A DNA stretch of 64,000 nucleotides, taken from the NCBI GenBank assembly GCA_012845835.1, contig JABAKD010000013.1, positions 4,090,628-4,154,627 on the forward strand, written 5' to 3'. A program made the translations under genes and the position numbers. Shown here one piece after another: positions 46,100 to 56,199 of the stretch. Numbering within the stretch: the stretch's first letter is position 1; each line of letters opens with the position of its first letter. The notes beneath the pieces are model-generated. The model was given only the letters and a program-made list of their open reading frames with translations, did no database searches and was not told the origin of the DNA. This stretch comes from Undaria pinnatifida (lineage: Eukaryota > Sar > Phaeophyceae > Laminariales > Alariaceae).

Positions 46100-46660
46100 C
46101 ACCGGTCGCGCTGGTGGTCCAGCGGTTAACTTCATAAACTATTAGGGTTAGGGTTAAGGGTGTTCGTTGTGCTTTTTTAGTTTGACAGTTACGTGGTGGT
46201 TCGGGATATTGGCATAATATTGTGAAGTATGTGGATCCTGGGATCCGAGTGTGTATGTATGGAATGACGCCCATTGTCACTTTTCTGCTGTCCCTACTCT
46301 GCTGGAAGATATGTTCAAACGACCTGTTGAGTCATCAAATCATCGACTGTCTAGGTGTCTTGACTAGCTTGTTTGGGGCTGATGGAGAAGGGGTTCAAAT
46401 CTTGGTAAGGGGATTTTTTCGTTTTCTTGAGACACCAACTGCGGACAGCGTTGAAATATATGTGGGTAAGCACAATTTAGCGCGAGCCGACGAGGAAGAA
46501 GGTGCATTATACCGGCGATAAAAAATGCGAAGCGGCGCACACTGGTGAGGAGAGGAGAAGAGAGCTTGTCGAGTGATCCCTGGTTGAATTGCGTCTAGGG
46601 AGGATGAAGGAGAAAGGGTGTACGAATACATTCGATGTAATGAACCAAAGACAATGTGCA
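46100..46660 (+). repeat. SINE-like element with tRNA-like head and internal insertion
   Basis: TGGTCCAGCGG (46115-46125) fits a Pol III A box. GGTTCAAATCT (about 46392) fits a B box, but they are about 270 bp apart. The neighbouring copy at 46664 has them about 44 bp apart, so roughly 230 bp appear inserted here. That insert starts with TTAGGGTTAGGGTTAAGGG at about 46142. After the B box comes the shared body: GAGACACCAACTGC, GTGGGTAAGCACAATTT, GAGCCGACGAGGAAGAA, then a stretch equivalent to the common 3' body. Confidence 0.55.
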
Positions 46661-46663
46661 AAC

Positions 46664-46985
46664 TGGTCGCCCCGGTGGTCTTTCGGGTAAAGTCGAACCC
46701 GCCCAAGCTTAGAGTCAGGGCTTGTAATCTCGATGTGTAGATTGGCTTTCTAGAGACACCAACTGCCGAGAGGGCTTTATTACGAGTGTGGGTAAGGACA
46801 ATTTGACGCGAGTCGACGGGGGAAGAAAGTGTTTAATTATATTCGCGATGAAAACAAAGCCGCCTAGCGTAGCGGGGAGGGGCGAAAAGAGCCTGCTTAG
46901 TGACCCCGGGTCAGGGTTACGTCTAGAGGGGGCGAGAAAAAGAAAAGGATAAGGTGCGGAGATTATAACTAGGATGAGCGAAGCA
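46664..46985 (+). repeat. SINE-like element (family C), most complete copy
   Basis: The head has TGGTCTTTCGG as an A-box-like motif and GGCTTGTAATCTC as a degenerate B box about 44 bp downstream, the spacing of a tRNA-derived promoter. The body follows: GAGACACCAACTGCCGAGAG, GTGGGTAAGGACAATTTGAC, GCGAGTCGACGGGGGAAGAA, CGTAGCGGGGAGGGGCG, TTAGTGACCCCGGGTCAGGG and GTCTAGAGGGGGCGAG. It has a purine-rich end. It is directly adjacent to the preceding copy. Confidence 0.6.
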
Positions 46986-47689
46986 AACAAAATTGTGAAC
47001 CAGGCGTGATGAGAGAAGTATTCGGACTTCAGTCAGGTGTAAGCGGAAACGACATCTTTGTTCACAGATTTTTGCAGACATGCGCCAGCATCGCACAGTT
47101 GACCCTTCAGTATGCAGTAGTCCGGGCCCAGTAAGGCGGTGGTGTGCCAAGTCAAGATGGCCGACATATTATGGGGGGAGCCCGCCTTATTCATTATTAT
47201 GTGATTGTCTCGCTTGGCAATTTTGACCTCTTTATATTGGGATACCGCCCCATTCAGACAGCCTTATTAGGGGACCCCCCCACTGTAGCTTAGACCAAAT
47301 TTCCACCTTTCCCCGCGTTTTCACCCCTGCCAGGCACTTCATGTAGCTGTTGTGAGGCGTGACCCACCTTGCGTGAGGGGCTCTACATTTCAAAGGCGGT
47401 GGACAGCCTACCCGCCCGACGTGATCAGTCCTGCTGCTTACCGTATAGAAAGGGTGACGACCCACCCTTCTCATCCTATCTTATCCATTATACAGGCGAG
47501 GGTGGTGTGGGCTGCATGCGAGTACTGGTGCTACTACCTGTGGATTGCTATCGAAACATTACCGCAGATAAACTCCAACTATTTTCCGCACAAAGACGTG
47601 CGTACGTTTGGAGTCCGAACACCAAAACATCGTGAATTTCATATATCTGAAACCAGGTGATGCAGCGTTTCGTTGTTGTTGTTTGCTCA
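46986..47689. other. No gene recognised
   Basis: Short frames only. A solitary family A-like end (CCCCCCCACTGTAGCTTAGACC) lies near 47267-47288 without a partner. Confidence 0.35.
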
Positions 47690-47850
47690 TCCCATCTATT
47701 ACGTTCTCACTTTTTCTTTCTCTTTCTCCGTCACTAGGCGTTACTCAGATTCAGGGTAACTTTCTCCTCCCTCCCCCCGACGGCACTTGTCTTCATTTTA
47801 AGCTCGACAAGACGCGAGCCTTTTTCTGCCCTCGCCGACTTGCATGGAAT
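47690..47850 (-). repeat. SINE-like element fragment (family C)
   Basis: GTTACTCAGATTCAGGGTAAC preceded by TTTCTTTCTCTTTCTCCGTC is the reverse complement of the 3' body of the copies at 46100 and 46664. The head is not visible. Confidence 0.5.
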
Positions 47851-47878
47851 TGAGGCAGCGTTATTATAAGGTTATGAG

Positions 47879-47897
47879 TAGACTATAGTCTAGACTA
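47879..47897. repeat. TAGACTATAGTCTA palindrome
   Basis: TAGACTATAGTCTAGACTA combines two overlapping palindromes. Related TATAGTCTAG sites lie at about 49686, 51561, 52987-53037, 59412 and 59887. Confidence 0.7.
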
Positions 47898-48267
47898 TTT
47901 TACGAGGTTTTCGCAATAACCCACGTCATCAGGTGTCATATCGAGAGTTTCGTCGTAACTCATATTTTATACGGTCCGGGTGTTCTTGTAACCTCCACCA
48001 GGTGATACGTCAATCTCACGTGCTGTGGGCTGCATGATGGGGCTCGCATGATGACCTCTTGAGGAAACCATGTCGGAGATTCCCATGTCTATCATCGTAG
48101 TGCCAGGCAGGGCGGAATGGCTTTATCCAGACGGCCGACAACCTGCAGCGGGGCTGCGCAACACTCCAACGAGCACTCACTAGTCAGCGATAATAATATC
48201 AAAACGGGGCGTCGCAGGGTGCGTCACGGCCGTACGCAAGGCATGATGCGAGCATTAGCATCCACGT

Positions 48268-48530
48268 TGCCGTAGCGCAATGGTCGCGTCTCTTCCCGAC
48301 AGCGTCCTAAAATATCAACAAGTGTTCGCTAACATCAAATAAATGTAAAATACAGCGCAATTCGATGCATGTCGACGAGGGGGAAAATGTTTGATTCAGG
48401 CTTCTCGTCAAACAATTGGTGGCGCGTAACGCAGAGAGGAGGCGGCAGAGGAGGCCGCTTAGTGACCCCATCCCTGAAATATATCTAGAGAGCGGGACAA
48501 GAAGAAAGAAAAATTGTGAAGGCATGGAAG
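48268..48530 (+). repeat. SINE-like element (family C), partial
   Basis: GCCGTAGCGCAATGGTCGCG resembles a tRNA A-box region (TAGCGCAATGG). The later part (GTCGACGAGGGGGAAAA, GAGGAGGC...GCTTAGTGACCCC, TCTAGAGAGCGGGACAAGAA) matches the shared body. I find no B box. Confidence 0.5.
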
Positions 48531-48573
48531 CGATGAAGGAAAAAGTGGTCGAGATCAAGTTTCCAACAGGGTA

Positions 48574-48820
48574 GAGCCATCCCACGGTAGGGGTTGCACT
48601 TTCTGCGTGAAAAAATCCCTTGGCGATTGAGTTCCTCATGTGAGGAACTGCCGGTCAATGGATCAGTTTCACGAGTACACCACATTTTTGGGGTAAGGCA
48701 TAGAAGCTTGGTCGGGTTGGGCGAACGAATGCCTTCGAAGTCATTTTCCGGGTGCGATATTGAGTTCCTCACGTGAGGACCTCAGGGACTTTCTGCTCCA
48801 ACCCTATCGTGGGATGGCTC
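48574..48820. repeat. Family B TIR element, complete copy
   Basis: The left end is GAGCCATCCCACGGTAGGGG and the right end read inward is GAGCCATCCCACGATAGGGT. GGTA flanks both sides (48570-48573 and 48821-48824), a 4-bp candidate target duplication. The length is 247 bp and there is no protein frame. Inside are two inverted GAGTTCCTCATGTGAGGAACT-like palindromes (48630s and 48760s), typical of foldback-prone MITEs. Confidence 0.75.
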
Positions 48821-48839
48821 GGTAGATAAAAAAAACATC

Positions 48840-49290
48840 GATTGACAGGTTTTAACATTTCCATGGCGTACTGCCATGATGACATACATCGCCATGATGG
48901 CGTTCTATGACACGCGGCAAGGATGCAATGCCGTCGGGCAAGGGTTCGCGTTGGGGTTAGGGTTAGCGTGCCATAGCACTGCAACGGCAAGGACGTGACC
49001 GTATTTTGGGACCTTCCATGCCGCTGCAATGGGTCGTTTTCAGGTCAATGCTAAGTGCAAGGTTTCATGGCCTGCCATGGCAGTTGGTGCAAAGAAACCC
49101 CATCGTGATGACATGAGACCCCAGGCTACGAACCGTTGCAAATTGCATTGCCATGAAAGCTTATGCGATATCGTCAAAGCCCATGAACTCCCGTAAATGT
49201 ATGTCCTTACGATGCCTTTACTACTATCTATGGCATCGCCACGGCGGTGCCATTGAAATGACACGCCATTGAAATGACACGACAGAGGCA
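48840..49290. repeat. Second CATGG-rich block, with TTAGGG run
   Basis: CATGG or CCATG motifs recur (for example CCATGGCGTACTGCCATG and CATGGCCTGCCATGGCAG), as at 1695-2145. GGGGTTAGGGTTAG lies at about 48953. The block is bracketed by family B copies at 48574 and 49297, and the first CATGG block likewise adjoins a family B copy. Confidence 0.5.
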
Positions 49291-49296
49291 TTCCTC

Positions 49297-49530
49297 GACA
49301 GGGGTACAGCAGAAGAATTTGCGGAGCTCCTAACATGAGGCAGCTCAGTACAAAATTACCCGGAACATGGCTTGGAAAACATTCGTTCGCTCTACCCGAC
49401 CAGCATTTCTACGCGGTATTGGTCCTAACCAAATAAACAACACACTCGTAACAGCAGTATCAACCCTAACCGATACGTCCATGCTTAAAAGTGAGGAGCA
49501 CAACCGCCAGGAACGTTTCGCCGAAAACAT
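49297..49530. repeat. Family B repeat, diverged copy
   Basis: The ordered blocks are CAGGGGTACAGCAGAAGAA, GGAGCTCCTAACATGAGG, CCCGGAACATGGCTTGGAAA, ACATTCGTTCGCTCTACCCG and a distal stretch. They match the reversed interior of the complete copy at 48574 and the copies at 58290 and 63521. The right end is unclear. Confidence 0.5.
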
Positions 49531-50464
49531 GCAACCCCTACTACATACAGTGGGATGAACCGACATGGCCGTGGGAGCCCATGCCTTCACATAGGCGCCA
49601 TCACACAATATCATGAAAGCCGTCAGCAGCGCGAAAGTGCGCCATGGGGACTGCCGTAACGCTCCATAAATAAGTGTAATCACGCCTATAGTCTAGTCCT
49701 ATATACCCAGGAAAGTAAGGCTTGCTCGACCGCGCTACATAGGCGTTATAGACCGGGCCCACGCAAAGGATGTCGCCGTAGGAACTTGCGTGGAAATAAG
49801 CCTAAATTGTGCGCGTGCACGAAACAATGTGCAGCCCCACCGCTCCTCCCTAAAGCAGGAGTGTTCTCGACAGCGTTGTGCATATTATCATAGGCAATGG
49901 CGCACGCGCTACCTCAGCCTCAACAGAGCACGGCCGACCAAATCGTCTATCGGAATACGCCGGTTCCCTTGAGTTGTTGTTGTTGTTGTTGTTCTCGCAT
50001 AATCAAGTCCGTGGTCACAGGACAGGCTCCAGTCACTCTGGAGCTGAGGAATACCCCAGGAAAAACACATACAACCCAAGGTGGTACACGCATATATCAC
50101 AGCTGACGCAATTCATCAACAACGGGCGACCATCAGATGGCACGCACACAAGCCCCCAAGAGTTTAAAGCGCGATTTTGTTTGGGGGCATATATATGATG
50201 TGCATAGGACTTCACGCATATTCTCGAAGAAGATCCCGCGATATCACTCACGTGGGTGTGCGGTGTGCTGAGTGCTGTATGCCGTATGCTTTGTCTTGCG
50301 TGCTGCGCTTGCTCAGAAGAACTTTTTGGTAGTACAGCTCTGGTGAAGGACTGAAAGGGCGGACTTTGGTGTTGTAGGCTTGTGTCTACTAATCTCTCGT
50401 GTTTCGTGTTATAATGCGTATGCGACAAATTGACGACAATGATGCAGGGTTCGGTGTTTAATAT
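49531..50464. other. No gene recognised; GTT microsatellite
   Basis: A (GTT)7-8 run lies at about 49973-49996. Frames of up to 131 codons (50033-50428 minus) carry no recognisable feature. Confidence 0.4.
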
Positions 50465-50560
50465 AAAAATGGAAATACACTCCAGCTGTGAGATCGAAGA
50501 TTTCGTCGAAACTCATCTTTGCAAGCTGTGGTGTGTGTTTATATATTAGTCTATTGTGGT
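50465..50560 (-). repeat. Family E repeat, inverted partial copy with start codon
   Basis: On the minus strand the sequence CACAGCTTGCAAAGATGAG is followed by codons for MSFDEIFDLTAGVYFHFY. It matches the plus-strand copy at 57415-57500 closely in both the leader and the first 18 codons, after which the two diverge. The minus-strand frame is 146 codons in all (50409-50849) if an upstream start is used, but the conserved Met is at about 50525. Confidence 0.55.
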
Positions 50561-51676
50561 GATACGGTATGACGTCCCCACACCATGTCAAACAAAAATT
50601 GTCGTTTTGACAACCTCTGTCCGACTTCGTAAACGAAGTTTTCGTACTTTTTCGCTTTTTTTTAATTGGTTTTGTTGTTATTCTCTCTACTTTGTTTTTG
50701 TTCGGCATTGATTTTGGTGCCGAGTTCTTCCAAATGTATGTATGTGTGAAAAACATAATGTTCTCATGAGTGTCTCCCGTGTGTGCGATGTTTGTTTTTT
50801 GTTGATTGACGGGGCTTGGGTCTGTTGTCCAGATCAGCGTAATAATCACGTACTCGAGCGTTAAGAAAACCCCAAGGCCATCTCTGGCAGAAAATTGTCG
50901 TACGATCTGGTAAAAACTTGTCTCAGCACTTGTGCAGCGTTGTCTGGCACTGGGAACGAATCATATAAAGCAAGACAGACCCAAACCCGTTTGCCATTTC
51001 ACCGGATTTGTATGTTGACGAAATGTCGACACCCTTCGGTTTGCTTGTAATATACTTTACGACGCGGTTTATGTGGAATACAGGCCGTGGATATGGATAA
51101 AACAACGACATATGTATAATTTGTATATATATGAAATTAATATCGTTTTCCTTTTTTTTTAAGCGCTGCTCTCCGGCGGCCGGGCGTTTCTTCTCGCGCT
51201 TTCGGCTGTGGGGCAAGGAAGCATTCCATGGGTACATGATGAGGCATGTCTGGATCTCGGCCGAGCTCCGTGGCGGTGCTCGGCGCGTTAAACGTCACCG
51301 AGCTGGCTCTATTTGGCAAGGGACTGCGCTCCGCCCCCCTGACATGAGCAGGGCACTTGGAGCACCCCAAATTGTTTTTAAAATTACACCAGGTCACCAT
51401 CATGTCGAACACACACTTCAACAGGCACACATACACACTACACACATAAACACACGCACACGCACGCACTGCGAACGGCCCTTATATCGTCTCCCTCAAA
51501 CACTCAAAATAATTTCTCCTTCAAACACCTTGCCCGTGTGTGCGAAAACTATTAACAGTGCTATAGACTAGACTATATCCCGTCCTCGTTCGTAAGGCAA
51601 GGGCAACCTATCCTTGTGGACGGGAATATAAGAACAGATTGATACGCGTGTTATATCCTATGCGCTAGTTATATTT

Positions 51677-51796
51677 ATGTCCGATCCCGGTCTCTTCCAG
51701 CAGTACCCCGAGATTTTTAAATTCATGGAGGCACCAGGCGCCAGCAACCTTCTTTCGGCCGATGCGGAGACCCGGCCCCCGTCGCGCGTTCACCAG
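51677..51796 (+). CDS. Possible first exon of an unidentified gene
   Basis: The Met at 51677 opens a 40-codon segment (MSDPGLFQQYPEIFKFMEAP, then GASNLLSADAETRPPSRVHQ) with a protein-like composition. It ends exactly at CAG|GTGCGC, a reasonable splice donor in phase 0 at 51796/51797. Beyond this the open frame to 52147 becomes Cys/Leu-rich and unlike protein, which would fit an intron. TATAAG lies about 45 bp upstream of the Met. I could not identify a downstream exon or a family. Confidence 0.28.
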
Positions 51797-52147
51797 GTGC
51801 GCACGGTTTCGGGTAGCTATCACGGTACCCGAGGGAGCCAACCAAACGTTGCGGATCTGTTCACAGTTTCATGCTGGGCTAAAATTTGGGGGACGTTGAC
51901 AATTGGATATGCTCATTGTATTGTTCCATACACTCCCGGCCGACACGGCATACCAAGTGAGAAAACAGCGCATATTTCAGCGCACAATACACCCCTGCCT
52001 TCACCCTGCTCGCCGCCGCGAGAGATATGTCGCTCGGCAGATTTGAATTGCTGTTACTGCATATTGCTCCCGCTGCTGCTGTTGTGCGGCGACTACTGCC
52101 GTGGCTACTGCCGCGCTTCTGCTACTGCAACTTTTGAAAGGGTGTGA

Positions 52148-52986
52148 TAAAATCAGAGAAGGCGATTCGAATCTGGGCGATCACAAAATGTGCGAGGACC
52201 GCGGGAGCGGGTCATTTTTTTACAAACTTAACAAAATAGAATTAAAAATTGAAACATCTTTATCAGAAATCTGAGCGGTCAGGTACAAGCCTTGCGATCG
52301 TCCATTGCCCGCCCGCTCGCTCACGAGATCGTTCCATTGTGTGTGTAGTATATGTGCGTGACACGTCTAGTTCTTCGTTTTACGAATAACGTTTTACGTG
52401 CGTTATCTGTGGCTCCCTTTTCGCCTTGCGGCGCCCCCGGGATTTCACATTACCCACATCCTGAACAGGAACTTTGTAGTCTAGTCTTTATACACATCTG
52501 GAAACAGCTTTCCGTTTGTTTTGTCCTACCGAAAGTGGCAAGAAGCCAATCATACTTCTAATGGCGGGCCTGAAAAAAAGAACGATGGGGTCTCTTGATA
52601 CCTTTCAGCGAAGAGCCGACCATATGCTCTGAGCCGGGTGAGGACGACCCGGTCAGACTTTGGGTACACACGTAGAACAACGCACATAGAAAGTAGAGGT
52701 TTGGGTGGTTTCTTCGGGTGTCAATATCCTCTTCTTCCAGGAGAGCAAAATAGTACGCGCGTGTGAAACATGAAGCGCGTCACGAGCGTGTTTGCTTTGC
52801 CGTTCTTGACTCGAGAGAGAAAGCCGAAGAAGGCGTAGAGAGCACAACACACGATAACGAACAATGGTTCCCTCCGTTCGATGCACGAATGAATGCGATA
52901 GAGGAAGCTTCTTTAGGCTGAAACGGGTTCTTCTGAATGGCGGGGCTCCTAAATCCCAAAACCGTCGGATTTTGATTATTTCGTCG
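52148..52986. other. No gene recognised
   Basis: Short frames only (69 and 77 codons). Nothing recognisable. Confidence 0.35.
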
Positions 52987-53037
52987 GAAATATATAGTCT
53001 ATAGTCTAGTGTAGACTATATAGTCTATAGACTATAT
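52987..53037. repeat. Cluster of TATAGTCTA/TAGACTATA palindromes
   Basis: Four overlapping half-sites in alternating orientation (TATAGTCTATAGTCTAG, then TAGACTATATAGTC, then TATAGACTATA) make a 50-bp stretch that can fold on itself. The same motif occurs singly at several places between 47.9 and 59.9 kb. Confidence 0.75.
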
Positions 53038-53450
53038 TCGCTGCGTACCTAGGCTGGCTCAGGAGATCCTTTCGTCGGAGTTCGTAACGCCTTGTTGGGT
53101 GAGGTATTGAACACTTAATCAAGCAAACAACCGCAGAAAACAAATGGAGTGGACCTCTGTCGTACCATATGGGTCGTTCTCGAACGAAGAGCGAAAGAGA
53201 GAGCGCAAAAACAGAGAAAACATTAAGAACACCGACGAAACAAACCGAGCATTGAGCGAGAGAACACACCCCCAATCACGCAGCAAAGTCTTCGCTGGCT
53301 AAACAGTACGCTAGAACAGAAATCGGATACAAAGAGGGAGCTACGTTTTATATATATGAGAAAGGGGGCATATGTCAGGGAAAGTACCCCTCTCTCAAAC
53401 CGTTATGTTTTTTTTGTTCCGAAAGGATGTGACCTTGTATGTGCCCGTGC

Positions 53451-53471
53451 TAATATATATATATATATATT
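53451..53471. repeat. (AT)n microsatellite
   Basis: About ten AT dinucleotides in a row. Confidence 0.9.
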
Positions 53472-54109
53472 TTACCTCTCTTAAAAGACTGTTTCCCTTG
53501 AGTGTTGGGTTGTCATCAACCGCCGCCCCTCCCTGTATCGGAGATCGGGGTCATCACGCCAGAACCGCCTCTTTCTAGACCACCGGCCTCCCCAACGCGG
53601 CGCGCTTTGTTGCGCACGTTGTACGACCTTGGTGCAGGTGACGACACCACCACTGGCGAACCCCGCTAAGAGAGTAATCTTAATATGGGCAGGAGACAGC
53701 GACGCCCGTCTAAAGAGTAGGGAAGTACCTCCCTAGCGGCCGACTACTGAAATGAAGGGCGCCTCGCCGAACCTAATCAGATCCCGCGCACAATGTGCGT
53801 GATTCGTCGTACGTGAGTGCATGTTTTTGAAAACATTTCATGCCTCACCCCGGCATCTTTTAAGCCAAGCAGTGAGCGAATCCCCATCCAGACATGCCAT
53901 AACTCGCCTGCCATGGTTTAAAATAGGACGCATACTCTACACATCTAACGCTGAAACAGGGGAGATGGGATACCGCAGCCTTTGCAATGTTGCGAGTTAC
54001 CGCAGCGCCAGCTTACGGTCATCTCTAAGGTGAGCGCACACCACGAGACTAGCACTGTCGCTAATGATTGCCCCGGAAGCGCCATAGACAGACTACGGGG
54101 TATGCTAAA

Positions 54110-54911
54110 TCATGCCACTAGACCCAAAACGCCAGCAAGCACGAGGACACAGGCAACGCTGACACTCGAAGGCTTCCCGGTGCTATCGGCCCTGCTGTTG
54201 TTTATGTTCTCCGAGGTGACACCCTCGGAGCTTGCTTCTCCCGAGCTTACGCCGCCCGAACCGCCTTCCACCGAGCTTACTTCTGCTGAGCTTATGGCGT
54301 CCATACCTTCATCCCCTGAGCTTGCGTACCCCGAACTTGCTCCATCCGGACTTACGTCACCCGAGCTTACGCCCTCTGAGCTTACGCCCCCTTAGCTTAC
54401 GCCCCCTGAGCTTACGCCCCCTAAGCTTACGCCCCCTGAGCTTACGCCCCCTGAGCTTACGCCCCCGGAGCTTTGGTCCTGCGAGCTTAAGCTCGCTCAG
54501 CTACCGTAGCCGATGCACGATAGGTCGCTGACCTCACAGCCCGAAGACACTGTGTAGCACTGCATGTACTTCAAAAATACTTCGTCGTCCATGCACGCAT
54601 GCTCGGACGCCTCGTCCACGCAGCACGGACGGGACGATCGGACTCATGTAGCCGCAGTATGTTTCAGCGCTCGTGTCGACGGCGTCTATTGCCGCCCAAG
54701 AGCATTCATCGTAAGAAGTACGGTCGTACTCTGAGAGGCAACTATCGCATATATCGCCATACTCGTTATCACCAAAGCAGGCCAATGATTCTGCATAGCA
54801 GTCAGATTCGGAGCTCGTAGAGAAAGATGCACCCGCTCGCTGTGCGGCTGAAATTGCCACCAGTGTAACCATCCTTGCTGCCCAGAAGCAAAGGAAGCCG
54901 CCACTGACCAT
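54110..54911 (-). pseudogene. Cys-rich surface protein with Gly-Val-Ser-Ser stalk, decayed
   Basis: From the Met at 54911: a signal-like segment (MVSGGFLCFWAARMVTLVAI), then C-x6-C-x9-C-x2-C-x11-C. One frameshift just before the CC pair is followed by CC-x8-C-x11-C and two more cysteines (GCEVSDLSCIGYGS). In the same frame as this second block the reading continues through a TGA into a 15-bp minisatellite (about 54375-54475) encoding repeated G-G-V-S-S. It then passes a TAA and further degenerate Ser/Gly repeats (GVSSGEASSEGVTSEN). It ends with a hydrophobic tail (SVSVACVLVLAGVLGLVA) and TGA at 54110. The whole is readable as signal peptide, cysteine domain, flexible Ser/Gly stalk and C-terminal anchor. 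One frameshift and two stops separate it from an open gene. Either it is a recent pseudogene or some lesions are sequence errors. Confidence 0.65.
54375..54475 (-). repeat. 15-bp minisatellite encoding Gly-Val-Ser-Ser-Gly
   Basis: On the plus strand CTTACGCCCCCTGAG (variants) is repeated about seven times, with degenerate copies continuing to about 54220. On the minus strand this reads as G-G-V-S-S repeats. The unit is a multiple of three, so length change would preserve the frame of the stalk. Confidence 0.85.
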
Positions 54912-56199
54912 GATATCTCACAGGTCTTGCCGCCCAGATCCGAAACCTGCACATATATATCATTAAAGGGAGAGAGGAGCCATGAGAAAGATTTAGATAG
55001 CGGGGCGTGATGGAGGTATCTATGGCGACCCGAACTGTTCACAACGACCGGCGATCCCCCGGCTGCTATCTGGTTTCGTCAACCGGAGGGAAACGCTTAG
55101 ATCAATGAATTGTTGTGGCATGTTCCATTTTTGAGATAATATTCGCGTGCACCTGGTGTCAGGTGCTTGGCAATAAATTATATGTTTTAATACTGTATTT
55201 CGTTGTCCTCATGATCAATGATATGTGTCTAGCCTATGGGATTGTTCTATGGGACCCACAAACTTTTCTGTTATCTCTAACTCCTTCTTCGAGTGAGAAA
55301 TTGTGTTGTTGTTCGTGTTTTAAACATGTGAAAGTGCAGTTGTCATCCTCTACCTTGGTGCGACCCCGCCCAGACCCAGCGGCCGGGGCTGCTGCCCATG
55401 ATCGATGCAGTAATGGTCCTTTTGCGTCGTTGAATACGTTTCCGTGGAAACTTCAATGGAAAAACCGCATTGGACATGTCACGGCACACATCATTAGAGA
55501 AGCGGGAAATAACACCTCCTCGGAGACGTATATACCCTGCATGGGATCTTGGTTCGTCCCATGGGCAACCCCATTTTCTGTGAAATTCCGTGGGTTGTTC
55601 CGGTCCCCCATGGCATATCCCATGGGATACTTTTTATTGCATAGAATATTGCAGTATAGTCCTGGGACATCAAGCAGGAACTCCCGGGGGTAAGAAGGAA
55701 TTGACAAAATGTGTAGACTATGCCCGTACACCATAAACTCTCAGACTACCTTAATAAATGCTGTTATCACCGCAAAATCGACGCCTTGCGGGCAGCATTT
55801 GGTGAAGCTTCCCCCCCTTTCGTGTCTAGTGTTTGCCTTTCAGCTATTTCCCAAATCTAGTCCAAGTATCAGAACTCTGTGAAAAGACATGCGAGGATGA
55901 ATTCCGTTTTAACCCCCCACCCCAGCCACGCCCACCCCCGTCCACCGGGTAGTAACAGTATTTAAGTCCTTATGGTATGACACCGGGTGTGACTTCGACA
56001 GCAGTCATGTGCTGTCCCCGTCTAAAAGGGTTGCATTATTTCCGTGCGTAGAATAAACAAGGACTGAACGTGTCCATAAGAACACACTTCTAATCCTGCG
56101 GTAGCAAGTCTAGCAACAATACAGGAACAGACTTAACACCACTACCGTTCTGCTCACTACGAAATCACAAAATCATGGATGCCTCAAGATTGGCGTAAA
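54912..56199. other. No gene recognised
   Basis: The longest frame is 192 codons (55115-55693 plus). It has an N-terminal hydrophobic region but also overlaps CATGGG-rich repeats near 55540-55640, and I do not recognise it. No other feature is supported. Confidence 0.35.

Noticed and set aside
46100-46402. Functional tRNA gene from TGGTCCAGCGG and GGTTCAAATCT.
   Set aside because: The boxes are about 270 bp apart, no cloverleaf can be drawn, and the flanking body is shared with other repeats, so it is a SINE-like head.
55115-55693. 192-codon frame as a membrane protein gene.
   Set aside because: No recognisable domain, its 3' third overlaps CATGGG-rich repeat sequence, and no splice or homologue support. 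Length alone is not enough.
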